Shown: positions 25,760 to 34,712 of the stretch, in pieces
Layout: each line of letters starts with the position of its first letter
Numbering within the stretch: the first letter of the stretch is position 1
Assembly: GCF_004153165.1 (NCBI RefSeq)
Contig: NZ_SEMD01000009.1
Location: 1 to 64,000, forward strand
Direction: 5' to 3'
DNA from: Sporolactobacillus sp. THM7-4
GTDB taxonomy: Bacteria; Bacillota; Bacilli; Bacillales; Sporolactobacillaceae
DNA: 64,000 nucleotides
Position numbers and translations under genes: made by a program
The notes under the pieces: generated by a model
What the model was told of the DNA's origin: nothing
Database searches by the model: none
What the model saw: the letters and a program-made list of their open reading frames with translations, nothing else

Positions 25760-26581
25760 TTAGTATTTCCTGCAAACCATACTGTACGTATCCGGTTTAC
25801 GATCCTTAAAAATAGTATAATAGCCCGACTTTAATTTAAGCGGTAATTCATAATCAAGTTCTGCAAAAATGTATCCTTCTTTTTCTTCGTTCAGTTCTCT
25901 AATCGGTTCACCAAGCGGGCCTATAATTTTGCTTCTTCCGAAAAAACCGAGCGTCGTATCAAAGCCAACACGATTTGCCGCCGCAATGTAAATAATGTTG
26001 TCTATGGCCCGCGCCCTGGTCACAAGATCCCAGTCCGCTTCATACGGTTTTTCCCAGTTTGTAGAAATGACAACAAGATCGGCACCACGAAGAGCATAAG
26101 TCCTCGCTACTTCGGGAAATGCTGTATCCCAGCAGATCATCATGCCTATTTTTCCAATTGATGAATTAATTAAGGTGTATTCACAACCGGAACGAAAATA
26201 GGTTTTCTCATTTCCAAAAAGGTGAACCTTCCGATATACGCCTAATACGTTTCCGTTATGGTCAATGAAGACGGAAGAGTTATACAAAACATCAGCAAGA
26301 GTGGAATCCTGTTCTGGAAAACCATAAATCACATGAACCCCGTGTTTTCTGGCACACGCCCCGATCCGTTTCATACTTTTGCCGTACGGGACGACTTCAG
26401 CAAGAGCATGGAACTCTTCGTTACACTCATATCCTGATGTGATGAGTTCAGGAAAAAGGATGAGATTCGTTTCCGGATGTTCTTTCATTACCGCGTCTAT
26501 ATAACCTTCCATTTTGCTGATGTTTTCTTCTATATGGTTCATGACTGGTTCCATCTGAACGCAGGACACGTTCACTTTCAT
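25760..26581 (-). CDS. Carbon-nitrogen hydrolase (nitrilase superfamily)
   Basis: 273 residues, the normal length. The catalytic triad is present: Glu45 (FPELITSGYE), Lys118 (VYRKVHLF) and Cys150 (GMMICWDTAFPE). These soluble enzymes cleave amides or N-carbamoyl compounds, releasing ammonia; true nitriles are rarely the substrate. It is co-transcribed behind an amino-acid-type permease (30 bp gap), so permease and amidase probably share a substrate, such as an amino acid amide or carbamoylated amine. The exact substrate cannot be read from the sequence. Confidence 0.88.
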   Translation of the reverse strand: MKVNVSCVQMEPVMNHIEENISKMEGYIDAVMKEHPETNLILFPELITSGYECNEEFHALAEVVPYGKSMKRIGACARKHGVHVIYGFPEQDSTLADVLYNSSVFIDHNGNVLGVYRKVHLFGNEKTYFRSGCEYTLINSSIGKIGMMICWDTAFPEVARTYALRGADLVVISTNWEKPYEADWDLVTRARAIDNIIYIAAANRVGFDTTLGFFGRSKIIGPLGEPIRELNEEKEGYIFAELDYELPLKLKSGYYTIFKDRKPDTYSMVCRKY

Positions 26582-26611
26582 GAGTGACTCACCTCCCCAA
26601 ATAATAGAACC

Positions 26612-27997
26612 TTATATTTGTCCCGTATTTGGGTTCTCCTGCAGACTATTGTGCTGCTTAACAAAAATATAAAATACAAAAGAGATAATAAGCCAGGCAA
26701 GAAATATAATGGGCAATACGGCCATCGGGAACGCAGGGAAGGGATAGACACTTCCTATCAGCGGTATGCACAGTAAGATGAACGAAAGTACTGCCGTGAC
26801 GACATGGGGCCATTTCAGTTCCTTTAATTTATAAAGAAGAAGAGGCGCTGAGACCGTCACAAGCAAATAATTAATCAAAAATCCGTAGACAGCCATACTT
26901 CCAGTCCAGTTGTACACGTCCATATTTGAGTTTCTGAGTGATTCGAGGACAACAGGAATACCTCCTATAACAACGGAACAGACCATGATGGCGATATACG
27001 GAGTTTTGTTCGTCTTATGGCACTTGCCAATGGCATCCGGCAAATACCCTTCATGACTCATATGGAGCATGACCCTGGACGCCGCCGATATCGAAGCCAC
27101 GCCGCAAGACCAGAAACTGACCATCGCGCCTATTGAAATAAAGAAACCGAGAATACCAACATGACTTTGCTGCGCGAGATAAGTGAGCGGCGCAGTTGAT
27201 TCACCCAGAGAGGTTTTACTGCCTGCAAAACCCATGACCATGATCAAGGACAGGGCCACAAAGAATATTCCTACGAAAACGCCGCTTCCAATGACTGCAC
27301 GTGGTATGTTACGCAGCGGTTCTTTGGCTTCCCGCCCCATAGTTGTCGCACTTTCAAAGCCGACAAAACTGAAGAAAGCGAAAACGAGTCCTAATTTTAT
27401 GCTGTCAAAAGACATGCCTTTAAAATTAAACTGGGAAGTTCCAAGGTTGAACCCATGGTGGATCAAAACAAGAATCGCCAAAAGAGTGATTAACGCCACA
27501 GAAATGGCTTCAAAAATGAGCATCACTCTGGCCGAAAGTTCAACCCCTCTGTAAGTCATAAACCAGGCAACCAGGGTCCCAAGAATAATAATGAGGACAG
27601 GCGGAAGTTGAATACCTGCATAATCAAGCAGATTATTTGCATAGTTTGCAAAACCACAAAGCACTGCACTTCCGGTTACTAAGTAGGAGAATACCAGGCC
27701 ACTTCCGGAAACAAATCCGCCTGCAGAACCGATACCCTCTGAAATATAACTATACAAAGCGCCTGTTGTGGCAGAACGCTTAGAGAATACGTTGATTTGT
27801 AAACTCAATAGAATGATGGCTAATGTTGCAAACAAATATGCAATCCATGTAGCATTACCGGAAGTCGCAAATACAACAGGTATGGTGATTGCCGGTGTCG
27901 CGGTCGGAGCAATATTTGCGATAGACTGACCAAGAACTTCGATGAATGAAAGACATTGTGAACGGAGCCCACTTTTTTCTGAAGGTGCGTTAACCAT
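26612..27997 (-). CDS. APC-family amino acid/amine permease
   Basis: About 461 residues and 12 membrane segments. The first segment has the motif GQSIANIAPTATPAI and a later one FSFVGFESATTMGREAKEPLRNIPRAV, the consensus loop of APC permeases (FxGFExxxxxxEE/AK-PxRNIPRA). The ATG at 27997 is preferred to a GTG 16 codons earlier because GTGAGTC lies upstream and the first membrane segment then starts at a usual distance. It forms an operon with the amidase. Confidence 0.88.
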   Translation of the reverse strand: MVNAPSEKSGLRSQCLSFIEVLGQSIANIAPTATPAITIPVVFATSGNATWIAYLFATLAIILLSLQINVFSKRSATTGALYSYISEGIGSAGGFVSGSGLVFSYLVTGSAVLCGFANYANNLLDYAGIQLPPVLIIILGTLVAWFMTYRGVELSARVMLIFEAISVALITLLAILVLIHHGFNLGTSQFNFKGMSFDSIKLGLVFAFFSFVGFESATTMGREAKEPLRNIPRAVIGSGVFVGIFFVALSLIMVMGFAGSKTSLGESTAPLTYLAQQSHVGILGFFISIGAMVSFWSCGVASISAASRVMLHMSHEGYLPDAIGKCHKTNKTPYIAIMVCSVVIGGIPVVLESLRNSNMDVYNWTGSMAVYGFLINYLLVTVSAPLLLYKLKELKWPHVVTAVLSFILLCIPLIGSVYPFPAFPMAVLPIIFLAWLIISFVFYIFVKQHNSLQENPNTGQI

Positions 27998-28340
27998 TGA
28001 ATGACTCACTTTTTCATCCCCTGACAGAGTTGTCTTTAACAGCACCTTGTATTTTCTAACGCAGCATTACAAAATTAACCATCATTTCTCTCTTTTTAAA
28101 CTACAGATCACTCTTTTTCAGCAATTTGTAGGATTTCTATAATTTTCTATTTTACTAATTTGTTTAAACCCGCTTCTGTAATTAATGCACCCTCCGCTTT
28201 GGCAGCATATGTAGTTTCCTATTCCCTGCGGCTGCCGCAACAAACCGATCTCTCCTCTCCTGCCATTATTTGTTGATACATCTTCCAGAAGCTCTTTCAA
28301 CACATGGCCCACTTTCCTTTTAGTAGATATTTTAATCTAT

Positions 28341-28366
28341 TTTTGGTATTATGCATAGTACCAAAA
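28341..28366. promoter_or_regulatory. 26-bp palindrome, probable operator
   Basis: TTTTGGTA and TACCAAAA are perfect inverted repeats around a centre that includes ATGCAT. A further half-site TTTTGGTA lies at 28376-28383. The set lies about 350 bp upstream of the permease start, on the side from which that operon would be transcribed. The regulator is unknown. Confidence 0.5.
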
Positions 28367-28541
28367 TTCTAATAATTTTGGTATCAGAGGCTGGCTTTAT
28401 GTTACACTTAATTAATTCTGAAATATTTGCATCACGTCGTGTAATTTCTGACCATCCTTGAAGATCGCGACTTTTTCATCATTCAGTCTGCCTTGAGCAC
28501 AATACCTTTCAAAAGAATTCAATCTTAAGCAGCGGCTTTAA

Positions 28542-28590
28542 GTTGGAGACATTATGTCTGAGCCCACCTGCTATAGTAGGGGCGTCATAG
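28542..28590. other. Possible structured RNA element
   Basis: Two neighbouring stems can be drawn: AGAC..GTCT (28547-28559) and GCCCACCTGCTATAGTAGGGGC (28562-28583, shown here as CCT-CTA with TAG-AGG). The region is conserved-looking and GC-richer than its AT-rich surroundings, but I cannot name a family. Confidence 0.22.
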
Positions 28591-28752
28591 TAAAAGAGAA
28601 GAAAATTTTTGAAAGTACATTTACTAATCTAAAACTATTATTATTTGTCAATATAGTAGCAGTACTACTTCCCGCTTATTACCAATCACTTAAAGGTAAA
28701 AGAGTTTATTATTAGAAGCTAAAGTCCGGTCATCCGATCTGTCCTTAAGTAT

Positions 28753-29565
28753 TTAATCGATTAAGTATTCAATATACTGTTTAGGTGTTAAATTAGCTAA
28801 TTTTTTAAATTCACGAATGAAATGTGATTGATCATAAAATCCATTATCAGTTGTTATTTCAGTTAAATTCATCTTTTTTTCATTTATCAGAGTAATTTCA
28901 TCAAGTGCGTTTTGAAATTTAACAATTCGACAAAATTGTTTTGGAGAAAATCCAATATATTTTTCAAACTTTTTCCGAATATATTGAGGCGTGTATCCGA
29001 TTACCCGAGAAAGCTCCTGAATATTTAAATTTCCACTCGACAAATATATTTTATCAACAGAATATCTTACGATTTTTTGCTCCGAATTTAAATTCTCTTT
29101 GATAATATCCAAATAATGTAAAAAGAATTTTATTCTGTCTTTAAATGATTTTGCCATACCAATTTGTTCAACAAATGATTGTCCCATTGGCAGGACATCA
29201 AGTAATGGAACTTGCTGATCTAGAAGTTCTTTCATTGGATAACTGACCCTTAATAAGCTCTGTTCAGGATAAAAACGAACCCCAAAGTAGGTACAGTTTA
29301 CTCTAAAATTTGGTTGTTTTCTTCGATGAAGGGGACTAGTCCAAAGAATAGCATAGGGATAATTTGAACTACAGCAGACCAAAATGTCAAAACAACCATC
29401 GGGAATGAGAGATAGCAAATTTACAGATTCCCGATTAGTTTCAAACTGATAAAACAAAGCAATGTTTCTATCGTATCCATTATTTAACCACTTAATTTCT
29501 TGGTAGTCATTTGTTGTTTTTTGAATTTCTGGTTGTAATGGAAAATAACTGCTTTCATGGATCAA
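28753..29565 (-). CDS. AraC-family transcriptional regulator
   Basis: 270 residues. The C-terminal third carries the two helix-turn-helix units of the family: IQELSRVIGYTPQYIRKKFEKYIGFSPKQF (about 180-210) and LTEITTDNGFYDQSHFIREFKKLANLTPKQYIEYL (about 230-266). The N-terminal part has the SLIPDGCFDILV and FGVRFYPEQSL motifs of the domain found in many AraC sensors. The start is TTG behind AAGGAG. It is divergent from the amine oxidase gene, which makes it the likely regulator of amine catabolism; the ligand could be the amine. Confidence 0.9.
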   Translation of the reverse strand: MIHESSYFPLQPEIQKTTNDYQEIKWLNNGYDRNIALFYQFETNRESVNLLSLIPDGCFDILVCCSSNYPYAILWTSPLHRRKQPNFRVNCTYFGVRFYPEQSLLRVSYPMKELLDQQVPLLDVLPMGQSFVEQIGMAKSFKDRIKFFLHYLDIIKENLNSEQKIVRYSVDKIYLSSGNLNIQELSRVIGYTPQYIRKKFEKYIGFSPKQFCRIVKFQNALDEITLINEKKMNLTEITTDNGFYDQSHFIREFKKLANLTPKQYIEYLID

Positions 29566-29861
29566 CGTCTCCCTAGCTCCTTCTTTTTAAATTTGAATGT
29601 GATTTATATCACTTTTGTTGTAAATATTATTTTTCAAGTAAGCTATAAAGTCAAGAATTTTGTATTATTTTAAACTATTCTATTTTCAGTTTCTTTTTGT
29701 ACAATTCATAAAATTTACCACGAGTTATACTAATTAAGCAAAATCAAATTTCCAACTGTTATTGGAGCTGATGATATATGAGGTTATAGTTGACAAATAA
29801 TGACTGATCCGAATACCTTGTCTGAAAAAATTTGAATCCCTAAATTTAGGAGGAATAGCTT
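29566..29861 (+). promoter_or_regulatory. AT-rich divergent promoter region of AraC regulator and amine oxidase
   Basis: A candidate promoter for the amine oxidase is TTGACA at 29790-29795, an 18-bp spacer and TACCTT at 29814-29819, with a start near 29826. The -35 box is perfect and the -10 is weak, as expected for a promoter that needs an AraC activator. The oxidase has TAGGAGG shortly before its ATG. Confidence 0.45.
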
Positions 29862-31811
29862 ATGGATACCATGAATTCACACACATATATAAAAACAGAA
29901 ATAAAACATCCTCTAGAACCACTAACGCCGACTGAAGTTGAGCAAACGGTTGCTATATTACGAAATCAGAAGCAGCTTGGTCCTCGGATAAGATTTGCAC
30001 AAATTGTTCTCAAAGAGCCTGAAAAAGATTTTGTTCTTAGTTTTCAGAAAGGAGATCCTATTGATCGTCAGGCTTTCGTCATTCTTTTAGACAACGAAAC
30101 TGGAAAAACTTATGAATCAATAGTTTCAATAACTAATAAACAGGTAATCTCCTGGAAATATATTTCTAACGTTCAACCCGGTTTTATGCTCGACGAATTT
30201 GAAGAATGCGAGGAAGCTGTTAAGAATGATCCACATTACCAAGAGGCCCTTCTCAAAAGAGGCATTACAAATCTAGACCTGGTTATGATTGATCCTTGGT
30301 CTGCAGGATACTTTGGTGATGAAGAAGAAGGAAAACGTATTGCCAGGGCGTTGGCATGGGTTCGTAAGAGTCCAAATGATAATGGGTATGCGTATCCTAT
30401 TTCAGGTTTAACCGCGATCGTTGATTTAAATAAGATGGAAGTTATCCGTATTGAGGATTTCGCCAAAAAACCCTTGCCACCACTAGACGGGAATTATACT
30501 CCTGAAACATCAGATTCAATTAAGCTGCGAACTGATTTAAAGCCACTGGATATCATTCAATCTGAGGGACCCAGTTTTGAAATCGACGGTCATCATATAT
30601 CCTGGCAAAATTGGGATTTCCGATTCGGTTTTACACCAAGAGAGGGGCTTGTTCTTTATAATATTGGTTATAAAAACAAAGGAAGGATCAGACCTATTCT
30701 CTATCGTGCCTCATTAGCAGAAATGGTTGTCCCTTATGGAGATCCTACCCCTTTTCACAACCGTCAGAACGCCTTCGATTCTGGCGAATATGGGCTCGGG
30801 CAGCTGGCTAATTCGCTGACTCTTGGTTGTGACTGTTTAGGAGAAATTCGTTACTTCGACGCTGTCATGTCAGATAGCAGAGGGAATGTTAAAACCATAC
30901 CTAATGCCGTGTGTCTTCACGAAGAAGATAATGGGATAGGATGGAAACATACAGATTGGCGAAACGATAATACTGAGGTACGCCGCTCGCGTAGACTCGT
31001 GATTTCATTCTTCGCCACTGTTGCAAATTATGATTACGGGTTTTATTGGTCGTTTTACCAGGACGGAACATTGGGCGTAGAAGTTAAGGCAACCGGAATG
31101 GTTAATACAGGTTCCCTTGAGGAAGGTGAAGCACCCAAATACGGAACAGTTATTGCTCCTCAGTTATATGCACCAAACCACCAACATTTCTTTGTTTTTC
31201 GTATGGATACTCAAATTGATGGAACGAAAAATTCCATTGTTGAAACTAATACCGTACCGGAAGAGAAGGGAGCAGATAATCCTTTTAACAATGGATACTA
31301 TGTTAAATCCAAAGTATTAAAAACTGAAAGTGAAGCGGCACGATCACTCAATCTTGAAACAGCCCGTACATGGAAAATAATTAATCCAAATTCAAAAAAT
31401 TATGTTGGACAACCAGTATCCTATAAAATTCTAGCAGAAGCTAATTGTGTTCCTTATGCAAATGATGAATCAAGCTTAATGAAACGTGCTGGCTTCATTA
31501 AAAATCATCTGCATGTTACCCAGTATGATCCTAATGAAATGTATGCTTCCGGAAAATATCCAAACCAAAATAAAGGTGGAGATGGTCTGGTTAAATACAT
31601 TCAGGCTGATCGAAACATTGAAAACGAAGATATTGTCGTATGGTATACACTTGGCCTTCATCATATTCCACGATTGGAGGATTGGCCGGTTATGTCGGTA
31701 GATGTAATCGGATTTCAATTGAAACCTTTTGGTTTTTTCGATCGAAATCCTACCCTTGATTTACCTCGGCCTACACCAAGGTGTGAAGATCATGGCCACC
31801 ATCATCACTAA
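29862..31811 (+). CDS. Copper amine oxidase (topaquinone enzyme)
   Basis: 649 residues, near the length of the Arthrobacter enzymes. It oxidises primary amines to aldehyde, ammonia and hydrogen peroxide. Active-site features are in the right order and spacing: the base Asp in RYFDAVMSD (about 332), the cofactor Tyr in VANYDYGFYW (about 390, the NYD/E motif whose Tyr becomes topaquinone), copper ligands His-x-His in APNHQHFF (about 439 and 441) and the third His in GLHHIPRLEDWPVM (about 598). There is no signal peptide, so it should be cytoplasmic. The C-terminus is CEDHGHHHH, a metal-binding-like His tail. It is followed by a membrane protein and an ammonium channel in the same direction. Confidence 0.95.
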   Translation: MDTMNSHTYIKTEIKHPLEPLTPTEVEQTVAILRNQKQLGPRIRFAQIVLKEPEKDFVLSFQKGDPIDRQAFVILLDNETGKTYESIVSITNKQVISWKYISNVQPGFMLDEFEECEEAVKNDPHYQEALLKRGITNLDLVMIDPWSAGYFGDEEEGKRIARALAWVRKSPNDNGYAYPISGLTAIVDLNKMEVIRIEDFAKKPLPPLDGNYTPETSDSIKLRTDLKPLDIIQSEGPSFEIDGHHISWQNWDFRFGFTPREGLVLYNIGYKNKGRIRPILYRASLAEMVVPYGDPTPFHNRQNAFDSGEYGLGQLANSLTLGCDCLGEIRYFDAVMSDSRGNVKTIPNAVCLHEEDNGIGWKHTDWRNDNTEVRRSRRLVISFFATVANYDYGFYWSFYQDGTLGVEVKATGMVNTGSLEEGEAPKYGTVIAPQLYAPNHQHFFVFRMDTQIDGTKNSIVETNTVPEEKGADNPFNNGYYVKSKVLKTESEAARSLNLETARTWKIINPNSKNYVGQPVSYKILAEANCVPYANDESSLMKRAGFIKNHLHVTQYDPNEMYASGKYPNQNKGGDGLVKYIQADRNIENEDIVVWYTLGLHHIPRLEDWPVMSVDVIGFQLKPFGFFDRNPTLDLPRPTPRCEDHGHHHH

Positions 31812-31886
31812 AAATTAATCATTCTATAAAATAAATGCACCTTAATCATTGAATAGGTAATCTGCTAAGAAAGGAGTGTGACGTAG

Positions 31887-32483
31887 ATGATGGTAATTAG
31901 TAGTAGTATTCTGTTTATTGTTGAGTTGATTTATTATGCATTGAGCATGCATCAAAAAAAATTAAAAAAGAAGATTAGTACGGTGACAATAAAGTTTTCT
32001 ATGCTCTTTTGCATGATTGGTACTTTATTGATTGGTATAATAACTGGCGTTTTTATTCGCGATTTCGCTTTGGCAACCATTGCTTCCATAATAATAAGCT
32101 TCTTATTCGTATGGATAATTGGCAAATCTTTAGAAAACGCTACTATTATAGAATTGATTTCAACAGGATTAATGGGCAGTACAATGGGTTGCATGCTCGG
32201 AAATATGCTTAAACCAAGTAGTGTTAATGTTATGCTTTTCTTTTGGGATATACTGTTCATTTGTAGTACTTTTTCGTTAGTCTGGACTCTAAAAAAACAA
32301 ACCTCAAATCAAGTAATAGCACCTTTTAAAAAGAAAGCATTAGGTTCTCTTCTTGTGTCTGTTATAATCCCTGTAGCTATTCTTAGTGTTGTACAGTTAA
32401 TAAATAGCCAATTGTTACAACAGGATACTAAAAATCATCATATGGTATTTAATCTAGATTATATGGATCATATGACGAAATGA
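31887..32483 (+). CDS. Small membrane protein of unknown function
   Basis: 198 residues, with about five hydrophobic segments (roughly 3-20, 32-55, 60-78, 88-108, 115-132 and 148-168). I do not recognise the family. Notable points are the Met-rich stretch GLMGSTMGCMLGNML (about 92-107) and the C-terminal end NHHMVFNLDYMDHMTK, rich in His and Met. Such residues can bind Cu(I). Since it lies between a copper enzyme and an ammonium channel, a role in copper supply or insertion is a fair guess, no more. It begins ATGATG behind AAAGGAG and lies 75 bp after the oxidase. Confidence 0.75.
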   Translation: MMVISSSILFIVELIYYALSMHQKKLKKKISTVTIKFSMLFCMIGTLLIGIITGVFIRDFALATIASIIISFLFVWIIGKSLENATIIELISTGLMGSTMGCMLGNMLKPSSVNVMLFFWDILFICSTFSLVWTLKKQTSNQVIAPFKKKALGSLLVSVIIPVAILSVVQLINSQLLQQDTKNHHMVFNLDYMDHMTK

Positions 32484-32555
32484 TAACTTTTCAGTTAGGT
32501 GTTTTGTTCTGAATACAAGTGATTTTTAAAAATATTTTGAGAGGGGCAAAATTTT

Positions 32556-33926
32556 ATGAAAGTACTGACTAATAAAAGTTTATGTATAATATTTTCTACT
32601 TTTATATTATTTCTGCTTCTAATTCCATCAAACGCCTTTGCAGCTAGTAAAGCGTCCTCAATAGACTCAGGAGACACTGCATGGATGCTTATCGCTACAG
32701 CAATCGTCATTTTTATGACTCTCCCAGGTCTCGCCATTTTCTATTGTGGACTTATGGATAGTAAAAATGTGGTTTCAACAGTAATGTATACTTTTTCTAG
32801 TTTATTAGTTGTGACCATTATCTGGGTACTATGGGGATATACTCTTGCCTTTGGTGGTGATGTTGGCGGTATCATTGGCAATTTAGATTATTTAGGATTT
32901 AACAATGTCGGACAAACCCCATTAAATGGTATGACTATTCCTCATTCTATCTTTGCCATTTTTCAATGTGCTTTCGCGGCGATAACCGTTGCAATTGTTT
33001 CTAGCGGGGTCGCTGGAAGAATGGGGATTGGTGCATGGATGGCTTTTTCTATACTATGGATAACGATTGTTTATTCGCCAATGGCCCATTGGGTATGGGG
33101 AGGAGGATGGTTATTCAATATTGGTGAACTGGATTTTGCTGGCGGGACTGTTGTCCACATTCTATCAGGAGTAAGCGCATTGGTAGCGGCTATTATCCTT
33201 GGACCGCGAATCAATTATCTAAAAAAAGTTGTGACACCACACAATCTTATGTTATTTATGATTGGGGCTGCTTCTCTTTGGGTAGGCTGGTTTGGATTTA
33301 ATGCCGGGAGTGCTTTAGCTTCTAACGGGTTAACTGCACATGTATTCACAAACACACAAGTGGCCGCATCAGCAGCTGGTTTTAGCTGGTTACTAGTAGA
33401 ATGGCTAATGCATAAACATCCAACTCTTATTGGTGCAGCGAATGGGGTTCTGGCCGGGTTAGTAGGTATAACTCCTGCTGCGGGGTATGTGACTGTCCTT
33501 TCCGCACTTGTTATAGGCCTTACGACTTCACCTATTTGTTACTTTGGTATTCATTATATAAAGGCTCGTTTTAAATTTGATGATACTCTAGACGCCTTTA
33601 GTACTCACGGTATTGGTGGTATATGGGGTTCTCTATTAACTGGCTTACTTGCTACAACATCTGTCAATTCCTCAGGAAGAAATGGATTACTGTATGGAAA
33701 TCCTATTCAGCTCCTTCATCAATGTGTTGGGGTCACAACTGCAATAGTGTTAGCTATCGTTGGAACGTATATTGCGTTAAAAACAGTGAATCTCTTTACT
33801 TCAATACGAGTCAGCAAAGAAGACGAATTAAATGGGCTGGACATTGCATCTCATGAAGAAGTTGCTTATACCACTGAAAGTAATAGCAATTTAAATGTAT
33901 CACACCCACTTATTCAAAATAGATAA
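32556..33926 (+). CDS. amt: Ammonium channel Amt
   Basis: 456 residues. A signal-like segment (about 1-29, NAFA-AS) is followed by 11 membrane segments. The two pore His are seen in SPMAHWVWGGGWL (about 177) and DAFSTHGIGGIWGSLLTG (about 350); the signature DFAGGTVVHILSGVSALVAA is also present. The C-terminal cytoplasmic tail is long. No glnK gene lies beside it, which is unusual because amt is mostly paired with glnK. Instead it follows the amine oxidase, whose product is ammonia. ATG behind GAGAGGGG. Confidence 0.95.
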   Translation: MKVLTNKSLCIIFSTFILFLLLIPSNAFAASKASSIDSGDTAWMLIATAIVIFMTLPGLAIFYCGLMDSKNVVSTVMYTFSSLLVVTIIWVLWGYTLAFGGDVGGIIGNLDYLGFNNVGQTPLNGMTIPHSIFAIFQCAFAAITVAIVSSGVAGRMGIGAWMAFSILWITIVYSPMAHWVWGGGWLFNIGELDFAGGTVVHILSGVSALVAAIILGPRINYLKKVVTPHNLMLFMIGAASLWVGWFGFNAGSALASNGLTAHVFTNTQVAASAAGFSWLLVEWLMHKHPTLIGAANGVLAGLVGITPAAGYVTVLSALVIGLTTSPICYFGIHYIKARFKFDDTLDAFSTHGIGGIWGSLLTGLLATTSVNSSGRNGLLYGNPIQLLHQCVGVTTAIVLAIVGTYIALKTVNLFTSIRVSKEDELNGLDIASHEEVAYTTESNSNLNVSHPLIQNR

Positions 33927-33971
33927 TTTAGGTAAGGATGTATTAAAATAGGTAAAGTTTCAAAATTATAT

Positions 33972-34010
33972 CCCTAGAAAAGGGTCGATCCCTTTTTCCA
34001 GGGCTTTTCT
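33972..34010 (+). terminator. Strong terminator behind amt
   Basis: CCCT pairs with AGGG and, inside it, GAAAAGGG with CCCTTTTTC around TCGAT, followed by CTTTTCT. A related sequence occurs at 46333-46380. Confidence 0.8.
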
Positions 34011-34025
34011 ATTATCTAGATGGCT

Positions 34026-34405
34026 GTAAGCGTCAAACAATCGACATCTTGCATAAATAATCCCCACCTGAATCAAGTTCAGATGGGGATTACCCGTTAT
34101 TTTATAGAAGTATGGCAAATTTTCTGAAGAACTTCGGACCATGGTAGTGCCCGATCAAGTAAAGAGAGGTCCTGCACATACATACTGGGGAGTTGTTCAA
34201 AGAGATACGTCAGATGTTTGAGCGGATTCAGCCTATTCTCCTTCGCCGTTTCTACCACGCTGTAACGCTCGAACGAGCCCCTTTCGGGGTGTTTGCACGC
34301 CTTCCTTCCCATACAAACGGTTTGATGGAGCGCTCGGCGATTGTTGTCCAGTTCCAGGCGCCCGTCTTTGAGAAAGCCCTTCAGCTTGTCCTATTCGTAC
34401 GGTAA
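34026..34405 (-). pseudogene. IS66-family transposase remnant with right end
   Basis: The terminal repeat GTAAGCGTCAAA at 34026-34037 and a hairpin (AATCCCCATCT..AGGTGGGGATT on the minus strand, about 34051-34090) match the element end at 84-127. Inwards lies the C-terminal part of TnpC on the minus strand in shifting frames: LKGFLKDGRLELDNNR, then GRRANTPKGARS, then YSVVETAKENRLNPLKHLTYLFEQLPSM and LLDRALPWSE. At least two single-base losses break the frame (near NNR-AERS and after IKPFV). Only about 380 bp survive; the catalytic middle is gone. Confidence 0.8.
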
Positions 34406-34712
34406 TAATGAATCGCCTTACAAATGGGATGATTCAAGTTCTTTCGAAGGGTCGGCTGATTGAAAATTACTACCGGACACCTGCTGAGGCGTTCAAAAAG
34501 GAGTTACAGAAACTGGCGAGCAGAGCCGATTTTTGTTCCTGCCGCTCAGGCGGCAGGAACAAAATCAGTGATACCGCCGGATATCCAAGTGACTAATTTA
34601 TTATTGCAATCTAGAAAATAAACTTAGGATGTCTCTTCATCATCTCCACAAATTAAGTAGAACATCATTTCGTGAAGTGAATCAATTAGGTTAATCATTT
34701 AATGATTTGGGA
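34406..34712. other. Debris next to the IS66 remnant, with a long perfect inverted repeat
   Basis: A plus-strand frame of 62 codons (34408-34596) is probably a fragment of something else; I do not recognise it. At 34528-34566 there is an inverted repeat, TTTTGTTCCTGCCG and CGGCAGGAACAAAA, around CTCAGG. No T run follows, so it is not a standard terminator. Confidence 0.45.

Larger units (their letters stand above)
28046..28752. other. Long intergenic region with a palindrome and possible structured RNA
   Basis: About 700 bp without a convincing gene. It contains the operator-like palindrome at 28341-28366 and a stretch at 28542-28590 able to form two stems. A 64-codon minus-strand frame at 28118-28312 has no recognisable motif and no site. 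Confidence 0.5.

Noticed and set aside
28118-28312. 64-residue minus-strand gene
   Set aside because: No ribosome site, no recognised domain; more likely leader or spacer DNA of the permease operon.
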